From the NCBI GenBank assembly GCA_028023455.1, contig JAQFVV010012496.1, positions 372,001 to 436,000 on the forward strand: DNA of 64,000 bases, given 5' to 3'. The translations under genes and the position numbers were made by a program. Under the pieces are notes generated by a model. That model searched no databases and was not told the origin of the DNA. It saw nothing but the letters and a program-made list of their open reading frames with translations. Of this stretch, positions 22,690 through 33,689 are shown piece after piece. Origin of the DNA: Epiperipatus broadwayi. Lineage: Eukaryota; Onychophora; Udeonychophora; Euonychophora; Peripatidae. How positions within the stretch are numbered: position 1 is the stretch's first letter; every line of letters begins with the position of its first letter.

Positions 22690-22913
22690 TTTCTTTGTTC
22701 TTTCCAGCCAATCAGAATGTCTTTTTCGGCTGAGAGCATGCTAAGAACCAATCACAAATAATGTTCCTTCTTTGTTTAGGTTTAAATGCGTTTTTTTTTA
22801 TTTTTTACTTGTAAAATAAATCGGAAGATGGCACCATCTTACAGAACTTTTAAAAACGAATTCAATACGTGTTTAACGAATATTTTCGTATAAAAACTGG
22901 CTGAGTTAGAGTG
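22690..22913 (+). promoter_or_regulatory. Promoter-like segment (two CCAAT boxes, palindromic YY1-like site)
   Basis: Two CCAAT boxes in good context (agccaatcag at 22706-22715, accaatcac at 22747-22755) are 40 bp apart. They are followed by the palindrome AAGATGGCACCATCTT (22825-22840), which reads AAGATGG on both strands, a motif typical of YY1 sites near animal start sites. CpG dinucleotides are denser here than in the surroundings. This combination resembles a housekeeping-type metazoan promoter; no TATA box is evident. The spacing to the reading frame at 22914 suits a short 5' UTR. Inference from motifs only. Confidence 0.4.
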
Positions 22914-22961
22914 ATGTCAGATGTCGACAAGGAGCCTCGTAAGAGGCGGAGAAAGAGTTAA
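22914..22961 (+). CDS. Possible first coding exon or micro-ORF, basic
   Basis: The first ATG after the promoter-like segment opens 15 codons, MSDVDKEPRKRRRKS, then stops. The peptide has an acidic start and a nuclear-localisation-like run KRRRK. A splice-donor-like GTAAGA at 22939 would end a first exon after MSDVDKEP. An overlapping ATG at 22921 opens another short frame, to 22974. I do not recognise the protein, and no downstream exon has been linked to it. Confidence 0.25.
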   Translation: MSDVDKEPRKRRRKS

Positions 22962-23019
22962 TAGCAAAAAATAAAATTACAAAGAAATCAATTTAACAAG
23001 CTTGTATTACAAATGTTAT

Positions 23020-23105
23020 ATATAAAGCTCACAAATAAGCCCTTAACAAGCTTTGCAGAATATCCCCAACCCAGACCAGTAATTTTAGTCAGCTGTTTAC
23101 ATAAA
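23020..23105 (-). repeat. Family B fragment (B2)
   Basis: aaagctcacaaataagc, aacaagctttgcagaatatccccaa and cccagaccagt match the start of B1 and B4, then break at ttttagtcagctgttta, a phrase also found at 21901. Recombination between nearby copies is likely. Confidence 0.6.
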
Positions 23106-23339
23106 AATCATTATTTTAAAAAAATCTTTTTTAATATTATTTTTTTACTTTTTAGCAATAAATAGCATAATTTCTGTTTTAATTTTCTTCATCAGTCTCT
23201 TAATTGTCTTTTTACATATGTAATATTATCAATATCACATCATTGCAGGCATTTGTCTATAAAGATTATACTATAAATGTTAAAAGATATATATAAAATA
23301 ATAAAAAATCAAGTGAGATGTCACATGACCTTATTTTAA

Positions 23340-23545
23340 TAAAGCTCGTATTTACAAATGTTATATATAGAGCTTGCAAAATAAGCTCTTAACAAGCTTT
23401 GAGAATATCCTCAACCCCAGACCGATGCTTGAATATCCTGGCACTTCACTGACGATGCCAGAAGCAGAAACCGGTCTGGGGTTGAAAATATTCTCAAAGC
23501 TTGTTAAGAGCTTATTTTGCAAGCTCTCTATATATATTATAACCA
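23340..23545. repeat. Family B fold-back (B3)
   Basis: The left arm, 23349-23424 (tacaaatgttatatatagagcttgcaaaataagctc, ccccagacc), pairs with 23470-23537. The hammerhead at 23431-23493 lies between and within the arms. The segment just to the left (23300-23335, tcaagtgagatgtcacatgacc) also matches the hairpin at 46570-46642. Confidence 0.7.
23431..23493 (+). ncRNA. Type I hammerhead ribozyme, intact core (family B)
   Basis: In order: outer stem I GAATAT (23431), inner stem I CTTCA, CTGACGA (23449-23455; N7 = C), stem II TGC/GCA with loop CAGAA, GAAA (23467-23470), stem III ACC/GGT, triplet GTC (23474-23476), TGGGG pairing with CTTCA, then ATATTC closing outer stem I at 23487-23492. Every invariant core residue is present. 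Predicted cleavage is after 23476. Stem II is short (3 bp) and has T-A at position 10.1-11.1 rather than G-C. Confidence 0.75.
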
Positions 23546-24640
23546 TATATTTAACCCAGTGGTTTAGATATATGTTTTAAAGTATTAAATTTTTTATATA
23601 TATAAGAGTTCTTTATCTATACTATTATAATAAAAATCTTAAAATATATGTTTTAATAATATGAGTTAAAGTAATTCAGTTAGCCTAATTAGTTAGCAGT
23701 TATTAAAATATTATTTTGGATTGTTTAATATTTACTTTAAAAATAAAATTAATATTTTTAAACTAAAGAAGAGTTAATCTAGAGCTTAATATGTTTCAAA
23801 TAGATGTAATAGATAAAGTTGTTCTATGCTATCTGAAATAGTTAGTTAACTTTGTTAGGATTTCTAGTTTTTTATTTTTAAAATAAATAATTTTAGAGTA
23901 ATAGTTATGATTTATTAAATATCAATTTATATAAGAGTATTTAAAATTAGAGTTTAAGAATAGTAAGTATAACTGACTAACAGTAGTTTTAATTTTCAAA
24001 TTAGTTTTAAATATTAGTCAGTAAATAATTTATTTTCATTGCAATAAAAATGGTTATATTTAATGTGCATGTGTGTATGCATGTGAAATATTGAAAATTA
24101 AACAGGCTTATTAAAAGTAATGTGTATTTCAAAATTGGATACATCTATTATAATGTTAAATGGTTTTAGTTAGGATAAAGTAAAAAAGAGTTAAATAAAT
24201 TGAGAAGAGTATATTTAATAAAAAGCATGTTTAATTTGAAAGTCAGCTAATAATTTTATTAAATAATTGATTTGATAATTATTTAAAGTTGATAAGTCAT
24301 TAATTAACAAGTTCATTTATTGTCTAGATAGCCACATGATCAAATTGTCTACATTTAAAGTGCAACGTCAAGGTCAGATCAATTAAAAAGTCAATACTGC
24401 ACTATTAATTTAAATATTATAATGTAGATCTGTAAATGATTGATTGATAAAAATATATAGTAAAGCATGCATGCAGAAAAAGTGTAATGTGCACACTAGT
24501 ATAAAATAGGCACACTTAAAATTTATTGACACTTCACTTTACTTCTTTACTTTAAATTTTAACTTTATTTTAGTTTGGAAGTAAATTGTTTGGTTTTTAC
24601 TTAACTATTTTCTTAAGTCAATGTTAAAGTAAATCAATGA
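23546..24640. other. Unassigned, strongly AT-rich
   Basis: No coding or structural motif recognised. Confidence 0.4.
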
Positions 24641-24995
24641 ACCTGATAGCTCTTAATAAAGAACATGACATTAAGAGGCACTATTTATCAAAACATTCTG
24701 ATTACAACAAAATTGTTGTGGGAAAAAAAAATATTTAAATAAAAAACTTGAAAAGGAGCTTCATCAAGTGGCTGACGTGTTTCATAAAAAGTACAAACAA
24801 GTCCCAAAATTTGAACCCATTTTCTGAAGGGAATCTTACAAAAGATTGCATCCTAGTTACTGTAAAATGTATCTATCCAGAATAATAAAATTCAAGAATC
24901 TAAATATGTCCTGAAGAATAGTTGAAAGGCAAATTGGAAAAATTGCCATTAGATGTGGAAGACTTATTAATAATAATGATGTTACTTTATTTTTA
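24640..24995 (+). pseudogene. hAT transposase N-terminal remnant (ZBED5/GTF2IRD2-like)
   Basis: One frame reads KEHDIKRHYLSKHSDYNKIVVG (about 24658-24723, written here in parts: KEHDIKRHY, LSKH, SDYNKIVVG), the C-terminal half of the zinc finger seen in ZBED5/GTF2IRD2-type hAT proteins. Further on, EGNLTKDCI..VKCIYPE (about 24827-24883) matches the GEF-x-K-x-C...CPE region of that family. A third piece, KNLNMS then RIVERQIGKIA (24894-24945), matches its ISLSRRTVERRIEDIA motif. Stops and frameshifts separate the pieces. The matching C-terminal half lies at 29215-30236. Confidence 0.55.
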
Positions 24996-26414
24996 ATTTA
25001 CAAAAAACAATATGGCATTTGTTTTAAAAGGGAAAGTTGAAATTGGCCTCCAGTTAAAAATATTACCCATCCCTAGCATAAATTAATAAAAATTTTGATC
25101 AGATATAGCAGGCTAAGTTTTAAATTAATAATTTTGTATGGCTCACAAATGATATTATAAATATCCAAGTGTCCCTTGGCAAAAATAAGAAAAATGTTTT
25201 TTATCCTGGTATTAAAACATTAAAAGATGCATAACTTATTTTAATTAAATGTTATGAGTATATAGAAGAATACTGCCAAATTTTATGCAATATCTGACTT
25301 TAAAAAAACAAAAGAGGTTAAAAAAAAACCCCAACAGAGTTCAAATATTAATACATATCGAATAGATCTTTTTAATAACTAAAAATCAACTTTTGTTTAA
25401 TAAATCATTTTTATTAACTTTTGTGGATTATAATTATCATTATTAAAAAACATTTATCTAATTAAAACAACAAGATTCTCAATAATTAATTACTTTTTGA
25501 AATTCATCACTTCTGGCGTTTAACATCGTGTGGCTTGCCAAGCGATAACCATTTTATCAAAATTATTATTTTAAAGTAAAGCTTTAACTTTCTTGTTAAT
25601 TTAATTTATATTTTTATTTGTGCATTTAAATAAATATATGTTAGTACAGTAAAAGTTCTAGTGGTCAATAATAATGCACCTACTACCGTTTACTACGATC
25701 TGAGTTTAAATCCAGCCCAGTTAATTTAGAAGTATTTCCTACAGTAAATAAAGATGAAAACATCTTAAATCCTTAGCGCATAGTCTGCTGTATAATGCAT
25801 TGGTCTATGAAAAGCTGTTGGAATTTTGCTCTGCAGAGGGCTATTGAAGGTTTTTTTTAACAGCAAAATAATTATATATACATTGCTCAAGTGTAATGAC
25901 CGTTTTATTGTTCATAAAATTATTAACATTGTTCTTACAAAAATTTGATGAGTTAAAACACATTTATTTTTAAGCTAATTTTCTATAAATAATTAATGGG
26001 ATCAATAAGAATTAAATATATATATTTTTTCAGAAATATAATCCAGAGATTTTTTTATCTTCTATACTAAACTAACTATTCAACGCAATATCTCAGCAGA
26101 CATAGAACTAAAAGTTGCAGGAGTAATTCTTAGTTGAGTATTGTAAAACAAAATTCAGCTCAATCAGATTACTGAAACAGTTGTCCAAAATCTCAACCTT
26201 CGTGCTTAAACATCACATAACCATAAAAAACCCTCAATTTTATGATTTTTTATTCTTTACAGTTTAATACCATGATAATCAATACATTTGAAAACTAAGT
26301 TTTTTGATCAATATTCATTCAATCTGGTTCTTCCGATATTCAAAAGCACATGACCTTTTGAGCAACTAAGTAGTCAATATTTTTTTTATTGGAAAAATTT
26401 TATATTTACTCAAA
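24996..26414. other. Unassigned stretch
   Basis: AT-rich; 25500-25560 and 26090-26220 are slightly less so. No motif recognised. Confidence 0.4.
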
Positions 26415-26785
26415 TCAGTTAGTATATAGGGTATATGAGTACAGACTTTCACACAACCCACCACTCTCCACACTATCTCATAACACTGATACACTTGAAC
26501 ACATATATGTTGAAAAGATAAGTAATCACCAATATATGCATTTCATACTAAACCAGCAATCATCAGTTGGTCCAGATTACCATCTCTACACATATATGCT
26601 ATAAGTGCTTAGATATATATTAAGATAGCAAATCCTCCTACTTTAATGGACAGGCTTCAATCTATTCCACACTCCAACTCTTCAACTGCCCATCCAATTG
26701 AAAATCTGATGATAGAATGCTCAAAGGCCACCCTAAGGCCTAGATTCTTGTCACACCCATGTTGACCTAAGGTCAAATCAGTTAG
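26415..26785 (-). repeat. Family A copy (A7)
   Basis: Reverse complement of family A from the tRNA-like end (tatagggtatatgagtacagactttc, 26424-26449) to the palindrome ttgacctaaggtcaa at 26761-26775, where fold-back members of the family turn around. It is the best-preserved minus-strand copy. Confidence 0.75.
26518..26590 (-). ncRNA. Type I hammerhead ribozyme, intact core (A7)
   Basis: On the minus strand: GATGGTAATC, CCAA, CTGATGA, stem II TTGCT/AGTAT (weakened), GAAA, ATGCATA, TTGG, GATTACTTATC. The core residues are canonical; the triplet is ATA and stem III is ATG/CAT. Confidence 0.65.
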
Positions 26786-27737
26786 GTGAAATATTTTTAA
26801 AAGTTTAGAAACAATCTTCTTAAAAAAATAGTATATATATGTATAACATTCATTTCTTATACAAACATCTATAAAACAATTTTGGAAAACACAAATATTT
26901 TTATAATAATGTGAATTATTTGAAATTAAATAAATTCTCTCCGGTACAAATATACACTATTTGAATTAGTTTCTGATTCTGATAAAAATCTAAGTGTTTA
27001 ATATAATAAATCAAATAAAACATTTTTTTGTAATTAAAGGTGTTTATTTGAAAAGACATGGAATTACAAAAGTTTTCAATATATTTATATTTAGAAGGGA
27101 CTAAGAAAAAAGTAATTAAGAAATCATTTTTGAATGTGTATTATTTTAATGATAAATAATATAACAACAATTATATTACAGTTATAATCTTGTTTTTATT
27201 AATTAAAAATAAATAATGCTTAATGCTTGCTTATCAATCTGTACATTCATTAGTATGGTTATCAATACTAAAGCTGAAATTAATTTAAAAAATTTCAGAG
27301 TCAAAAGCTAGTGTTATCAATGTCTGTGCTGGTCAAAAGTCATGTGACTCAGAAGTGTATGCTCTTAGTGATCCCTGTAGTAACCGTCTGCTGTTTTTGA
27401 AATCCATAGATTATAGAAACCAAATCTAAATTATCAATTAGAAGTTGCAATGTTTGTTCTGGCTAACCAAGATATTTTTATAAGGCAATCTATATCTAAA
27501 ACTGATTTAACCAGGTTATTTTTATATTGTTAGCCATATATAAAAATCTGATTTACATGCATATAAGCAAAGACGAAAGAAAATAATTGTTGATGGAAGA
27601 ATTTTTAAGTACACACACTATCTACAAACATGTAGAAACACAGACAAAAAAATCTACTGACAATAGAAAAATATTTTCAAAACTTATGCATAGACACACA
27701 TACTCTCTATGCATGAGACCTATTAATATATAGAGAT
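26786..27737. other. Unassigned stretch
   Basis: AT-rich. Bases 27300-27420 are less AT-rich but without any open frame of note. Confidence 0.4.
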
Positions 27738-27850
27738 ACACAGAGGCTAAACTCTTCATACAGTAGTGCCACTCAGTGCAAGCCCGAGTAGTCAATGGAT
27801 GCTTGTGTGAACATAAAGAATGGTGAACATGTGATGCTTAATGTTTTAAC
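27738..27850 (+). repeat. Family C short form (C5)
   Basis: Only the two ends of the family are present: acacagaggctaaactc through gtcaatggatgc, fused directly to the tail cttgtg..aagaatggtgaacatgtgatgctta. It resembles 34290-34372 and 44915-45045. Confidence 0.6.
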
Positions 27851-28609
27851 ATATAGAGATATATTTGGGAAAAATCAACTATTGAGAATATATTACTTAG
27901 TATATACATATACCAAGCATGTTGTTTAAAAATATTAATTCTGCCGCGAAAAAGTGAAGAAGAAAAATCTATTCCATTAAAACATAAAATATGAAGTGTT
28001 TTACTTTCTCTTATTTTAAAAGACTACAAATAACTTTGGATAGATGAAATTAGAGTACAGAAATTCCAAGTAAACTTGATTGAGAACAAAATATCTAAAA
28101 TGTTTCAAGTCTCAAAGGAGAAGAAAATATTTTTAAAAAAGATAAATGTAGTACTTTTTAAAATTTATTTGTAAAAGGTTTCTTTTGTTTATAGACTTGA
28201 TTTGACAGTGTTCAAATTTCATTATTAGCTTAGATTATTTTCTTTATGTTATAACTAGAAATGTAATTTTTTAAAGATATTATTTGTTTATTGCGAAAAT
28301 GAAAGGGTCACAATTAAAATTAATAATTGAAAAATTTTTATATGAACATATTTCCTTTTTACTTTCACGAATCATTTATATAGGAAAGAATACTTTAGCG
28401 TTATATATAGTTTAACTTTTTCATTTGAAACTTTTTTGTTCCCTTCTAGTGGCTGCTTGTTTTAAATTTTCATTTCTTTATTTTAATTCCAAAGTAATTT
28501 TTAACTTTTCTTAAAGCAATATAAATCAGTAATAAACATGTACAATGTGTATCCTAAGAAAAGAGTGCTTATTAGTTTTTAACAATAATATGCTAACTTC
28601 TTTTAATGT
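27851..28609. other. Unassigned AT-rich stretch
   Basis: Nothing recognised. Confidence 0.4.
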
Positions 28610-29192
28610 AGTATGCTAAGCATGCTTTCAACTAACTCATAATCATAGTCATAGCAAAATCAGTTCAAGAGAATTACATAATTTATAGACGTGATTTGCA
28701 GTACATTGATTATAAAATTTAAATGAATTGATTTACATAAGCCACTTTTTTAAAAGGGGGACACAAGATTTTTTTTTCCTTTTGATGATGTTCATATTAT
28801 TGGTGATGTGCCAGGTCTCTTTGACTTTGCACTTTGCATCGTAGAAGACATGGGTTTGAATAGGGATAAAACTAATATAGAAGTTAAGTCTATTTTCTTC
28901 AAACATGAAAACAAGCATCATCACATATTAAACCCACATCTAGCATTGTCTGCTCTGAAAAAAATGACATGAAGTGCAAAATCTCAGAGACTTAGCACAC
29001 CACCTATAATATGATAACCATCAAAATGAAATAATCTTGTGTCCCCCTTTCACCAAAAGTGGCTTATGTCAAATCAACTCATTTGCATTTTATAATCAAT
29101 GGTGCAAATCATCACCTGTATATATTATGTAATTCTCTTGAACTAATGTTCCTATAATTATGACCATGAGTTGGTTGAAAGCATACTATATC
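28610..29192. repeat. Long fold-back element, ~580 bp
   Basis: The terminal arms (agtatgctaagcatgctttcaac at 28609 and gttggttgaaagcatacta at 29171) extend inward over ~200 bp each, including aagccacttt..gggggacacaagatt and its complement at 29035-29070. The central ~150 bp is not palindromic. No hammerhead core was found. Confidence 0.65.
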
Positions 29193-29214
29193 ACTGTATT
29201 ATTTACAAAAAAAA

Positions 29215-30236
29215 TACTTGCATAAAATTGTTCGTTTACACCATGCAATGTTAATTGTAACTAAAATTATTAATTTCATAAGATTAGCGGCATTGCAACA
29301 CAAGTTATTTAAATTACTTTTATGTAATCAGATGCCCAGACATTTCAGACATGTGCAATGGGTAATTTATTTGCCCACACTTATAGCAGATGAAGAAATC
29401 AAATTTGAGTGATTTAATCTCCCTCTGCCTGCAATTAAAAAACTTTATTGCAAGAAAAAGGTGAATTTCCTAACAATTAGAAAATTGGTTAAATAACCTG
29501 GGATTTCTGACATATAAAGCTTAATAATTAAATCTAAAACTGCAAAGGAAAAATCACTTTTCATATGTCATAACACTGGATGGGAGGCAAACCCACAACT
29601 GTCTGCAACCAACTACTTGCTTGCAAGGTGGCTGTGATGACCTCTCGGCTAACAACGCTTGACAAAAATCACTTTATCGCTGACATTTAATGCAGTAAAC
29701 ACATTCAAATATAAATCAACATTATCTGATATAAAAAATGGTCATCACATTTCTCAAATATAAAACAAGTTATTGAGAATTTGAATAATAAAAAATTTAT
29801 ATCATATTTAAAAATTATCGATATACAATTAGAAGCGTTTTTTTTTTTTTTTGCGAGATGTGAAGATTTTGTGGCATTAGAACCGGTTGTAACCTTTATC
29901 ACAAATCCATTTAAGGTAACCAAAGTAGACATATCTGTTCTAATATCAACTATTTCGAACTGCGCACCTGGAACAAGAAATAATAAACTTAGTCGATAAA
30001 AATAGATACCTTATTTTAAGAAAATGTGGGTTAAAATTTTTCTTCCTATTGTGCACCAACATATAATTACATTCACATATGACATATTTAAAAACAAAAT
30101 ATTGAAACTTACAGACTTATATTTAGATAATTGCCTTAGAACAGGTAACTATAAATATATCCCGATTATAATTCAATTAGCAGAAAAATTACAATTCCAA
30201 ATGTCACCTTCTGAATCGATATACTTGCATTAGCAT
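29215..30236 (+). pseudogene. hAT transposase C-terminal remnant (ZBED5/GTF2IRD2-like)
   Basis: Three blocks are recognisable: IVTKIINFIRLAALQHKLFKLLL (29251-29319, given in parts: IVTKIINFIR, LAALQHKLF) matches the VVxxVNFIRxxALNHRQF motif of this hAT group. RCEDFVALEPVVTF and ITNPFKV (about 29857-29918) match the region before the last catalytic domain. LTDLYLDNCLRTGNYKYIP (about 30111-30167) matches the LTDEHLDxCLRxA..NYxP motif of the C-terminal dimerisation region. A SINE interrupts at 29561-29663. It is a dead copy, probably of the same type as 24640-24995. Confidence 0.6.
29561..29663 (-). mobile_element. tRNA-derived SINE with target duplication
   Basis: A minus-strand SINE of the 11501 type. 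It is flanked by aaaaatcacttt at both ends (29549-29560 and about 29664-29675), a 12-bp target site duplication. It lies inside the hAT remnant, so it is the younger insertion. Confidence 0.8.
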
Positions 30237-30719
30237 ATTAAATTTATATCATATGTGACATTTATAAAATAAAGTTGAAGATATTAATGTTGTCTTTTTA
30301 ATATCTAGTCCTAGCACTCTTCAAGCTAGATGCATGTGACTTTCAAACCTTATTGAGTTCTTCATGACAAAGGGGTTGCAAATCCCTGATCCAATTAGAA
30401 AAATGGTACTAAAAAAACTAATGATGATATGAGACAATATAATAGTTAATTTGCAAAAAAACCTAGAAAAGGGAATAAAAATCTTGATAGTATAAAGCAA
30501 CAACTTAAACAGAAAGAATGTTTTTTCCAGAAATAGCCAGAAAAAATGGAACTACCACTAACGAAATGACGTCATATATTATGTGGAAGATTTTGATGAA
30601 AAATTATACAGTAATAAAGATCAGTAAAACAAAATATTCCATATAATTCTACCTCTTCTGAATTGCCAATTATTTTAAATAAAAAAGCAATATATGGAAT
30701 TAAATTTATCAAGAAAGAA
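30237..30719. other. Unassigned, possibly 5' part of the RTE remnant
   Basis: Purine-rich sequence at 30490-30720 leads in the same orientation into the reverse transcriptase block but is too broken to read. Confidence 0.35.
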
Positions 30720-31100
30720 AAGCTTCAGGAAATGATGAAACTATTATTGATACTTTAAAAAAAGCAGGTGAAGTAATAACAATGCTGTATACCAAATGAC
30801 TAACTTATAAGGATATATTAAATGATTGGAAGAAGGCAGTAGTAATATTGATATTTAAGGAAAGTGATAGAGCTGATATTAGAAATATATAGATCTATCA
30901 GACCCTTTTTATCTGGTCTATGTACAAAAATAATTATAACTTTTCCATAGCTGACTTTGAATTCTAATCAACCAGAGGCTGAAATTGGATTTAAAAGTAA
31001 TTTTAGCAAAGTGGATCAGATTCTAGCCCTAAAAGAAATTATAGAAAAGATCAATAAATATAAATTGAACATTATACTTTGGATTTTAGAACATAAAAAG
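30720..31100 (+). pseudogene. RTE-clade retrotransposon, reverse transcriptase fragment
   Basis: One frame reads KASGNDETIIDTLKKAGEV, then after a stop NDWKKAVVILIFKESDRADIRN, and later QPEAEIGFKSNFSKVDQILALKEIIEKINKY. These match the conserved order of the RTE reverse transcriptase (KA-G-D; DWKKA-V-P--KKGDR; E-QAGFR-G-S--D-I--L--IIEK). Several stops and a frameshift make it a pseudogene. It breaks off just before the first catalytic aspartate region. Confidence 0.65.
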
Positions 31101-31104
31101 GTAA

Positions 31105-31175
31105 TATACCATTAAACATCACATAATCACCATTTCTTATGCTTTCTCAAGCTGTTAAAACAGGAAAAAACATAT
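31105..31175 (-). repeat. Family C tail fragment (C6)
   Basis: ccattaaacatcacataatcaccatttcttatgctttc and aagctgttaaaacagg are the family C tail, followed by unrelated sequence. Confidence 0.55.
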
Positions 31176-31540
31176 ATTATAATCAAATAAATAATGTCTA
31201 GTAGATGGAGTGGATATAAATAGTTGGTTATGTGATTTGTATAATTAAATATCTTGAGAAGGTCTCAATGGAGATGAAAGCCAGTTCCTTAAATATTAAA
31301 ATATAATGATCAGTAGTTGTTAATTTCAATCTTATTTAGATTGATTATTTAGTTTATATATTTGTTACAACATTGTGGACAAATAAAAAATATATGTTGG
31401 ATATTTGATGGTTACTTACTGGTTGTAAACAAGTGCTTGTTGAAAACATGGCCTATAAAGTAAATTTGTGTAAGGAACAGCAATAAGTACAAAAAAATTG
31501 TGTGCGATAATTAAAACGTTATGTAAATGTGGAATTTATG
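31176..31540. other. Unassigned stretch within the RTE gap
   Basis: May include degraded RTE coding sequence between the two recognisable RTE blocks; not readable. Confidence 0.3.
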
Positions 31541-31636
31541 TCAAGCATTGGTGGCCGAGTGGTCAGCACAGCTGCCTTACAAGCTGTTGTCCCGGATTCG
31601 CTTCCTGGCTGATGCTTTGACACATAAAAAAAAAAA
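31541..31636 (+). mobile_element. tRNA-derived SINE with target duplication
   Basis: ggtggccgagtggtcagc (A box) at about 31550, gccttacaagc, ggattcgcttcctgg (B box) at about 31594, tttgacacat, and an A tail at 31625-31636. The tggaatttat stretch occurs just before (31530) and just after (31638) the element and is the likely target duplication. Confidence 0.85.
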
Positions 31637-31964
31637 TCTGGAATTTATTCAAGAAAATGCATCCTAGAACTAATTACAATGACTTTTTTCAATGTGCAAT
31701 CTATATGAAAATTTAAAATTGAGTAACTGTTAATAGTAAGAATTAACCATGAGATTGGTTTTAAGAATTGAAAATTATTATTATAATAAAAAATATTACA
31801 GATATATTTCAGCTTCATTAAATTTAGTATCTCTATTTGAATCAAACTGAAATAGATTAGTTTCTAACAATAAAGGATGATTAATAATTATTTAGGACTC
31901 TGTTGAAAATTGATAGTTACAAATGAATATTTACTAAAAATATACAATTACCAAACTGAACCCT

Positions 31965-32150
31965 GATTATATAAGTATGTGAGAAATGATAATCAGGACC
32001 AGCTGATGAGTGATAGTTCAGCAAAAAAGAGGTATATCAGAAATCATTTATCTTTTTACATGTATGTGTTCATGTGTATTGGTTGTATAAGATGGAGTGG
32101 ATAGCTGTAGGGATTGAAAGTCTGAGTTCAACTCCCTTCTAATTACATTA
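31965..32150 (+). repeat. Family A fragment with degenerate hammerhead (A8)
   Basis: gagaaatgataatcaggaccagctgatgagtg (31981 onward), tttatctttttacatg, gtgttcatgtgtat and the tRNA-like end gaaagtctgagttcaactccct are recognisable. CTGATGA is kept (32003); stem II and GAAA are lost. Confidence 0.6.
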
Positions 32151-32191
32151 TGTTTAGTATAGACAATATACTTGTATTTAAGTATTACATA

Positions 32192-32778
32192 TGTATTATG
32201 ATGAGTTAGAAGACGTTAACAGTTACAAATACCTTGGTCGGATTATTAATACAGATAGAAACATAATGGATGAAATTTGGTAGAAATAACTTGATACTAA
32301 AAGGAAATATGCCTATGTGTTTGAAAAGGACAGTTTTTAATAAATGTGTTTTACCAGTTCTTACTTATGGATCTGAGACTTGGAAATGTAATAGAAGAGC
32401 AATACAGAGACTTTAGACTACTCAAAGAAGTATGGAGAAATGTATGTTGGGAGTAACAAGAAGAGAATGAAAATGCAATATATGGGTAAGAGAACAAACA
32501 GATGTTACTGACTTCATTGAAAAATTTAAAAGACAAGTGAAGTTGGGCTGGACATATTGCTAGAAGAGATAATAATAGATGGACAATTGAAATCTTAAGC
32601 TAGATTTCAAGAGATTGTAAAAGACCCAGAAAGAGACCACATGTGAGATGGATGGCTGAAATAAGAAAGGGTGCAGAGGTGATGGGGAGAAGAGAAGCTA
32701 AAGATTGGAGAAGATGGATTGAACTTGGAGAGACCTTCATGCTGCAGTGGATTGATAATAGTTGATGATGATGATGTT
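32192..32778 (+). pseudogene. RTE-clade retrotransposon, ORF C-terminus and 3' tail
   Basis: Pieces in different frames read ELEDVNSYKYLGRIINTDRN, VLPVLTYGSETWKCNRRAIQRL, MERCMLGVTRRE and KRPHVRWMAEI, then a last block with DWRRWIELGETFMLQWI. This is the characteristic end of RTE-type ORFs (YLG..I; VLPVLTYGSETW; ERxMLGxTxRD; RWxDDI; WxxLGxAFxQQW). The element ends in a TGATGATGATG repeat (32763-32776), as RTE elements usually do. With 30720-31100 it may be one copy opened by later insertions. Confidence 0.75.
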
Positions 32779-33269
32779 AAAATAAATGTCCATGTGTTAT
32801 TAAAAGTAATGTTTTGGCTGAATCCACCTATATCAATTGAGTAAAGAAATGATATTTCTTACCTGATTGGTCACAAGTGTAAACCATCCAAAATTTTGGT
32901 AGAGTATTACTGTTAATTATAGCTGGATTAATCAAGATAATATATATATATATATAACTTTTATTAAAATTCAGAAATGTTATAGTTCAGATTTTCTATA
33001 TATATCAGCTAAAATATTAAGCTAAAAGTGATTACATTTTTGGTTTGACATAAGTCAGACAAATATTATTGTTATTATTAGATTATGCAATTTTATCTTG
33101 CATTGGCAATTTTTAATTAGTTGTCTGATTACATTATAACTGATATTTTATTTAGGTTATTACATGGAATTTTTTCTATTATTTTTTAATATTTACACAC
33201 CCACACATGCAATATATATATATGAAAAACAAAAAAACACAAGTTAAAACTTGCTAACGCTTGTATTTA
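32779..33269. other. Unassigned AT-rich stretch
   Basis: TA dinucleotide run at 32939-32957. Nothing else recognised. Confidence 0.4.
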
Positions 33270-33390
33270 TGATAATAGATGGCGTTCTACCAAAAACACA
33301 GTCAAGCGTAAGTTTGAATGCTTGCTCGGACGTTTATGTAAACAAACTTACGCTTGACGGTGTTTTTGGTAGAACACCATCTATTGTCAC
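33270..33390. repeat. Palindromic MITE-like hairpin, ~115 bp
   Basis: The arm 33275-33316 (aatagatggcgttctacc through gcgtaagttt) pairs almost perfectly with 33344-33386. The loop is about 27 bp. The arms are less AT-rich than their surroundings. Confidence 0.8.
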
Positions 33391-33689
33391 ATACATATTG
33401 ATACTCTGTCATTAGTAGTAATAATATGAAAATATTATAATAATAATGAAATAAATTGTCAGGATAATGTGGAAGAAAGAAATGAAAGAAAATGTAATAT
33501 CAAAAAAGATATGGTTTTTCACAAAGTGAATATATAATGAACCAAAGAGCGAATATTATTCAAATTAGAAAAACTGGGTCTCATAGATTTTTAATAGAAC
33601 AACCTTGATTATGATGCACAAATGCATCAAAAGCATACTTGATTTACTTAACTGCTGTTGTAGCATTTTTATATTTCATATATATAATT

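Noticed and set aside
28610-29192. Hammerhead in the 580-bp fold-back
   Set aside because: No CTGANGA with a pairing stem II and GAAA was found on either strand.
29564-31636. Genuine tRNA genes at the SINE heads
   Set aside because: A and B boxes are present, but the acceptor stems do not pair, and the A tails and target duplications identify retroposed SINEs.
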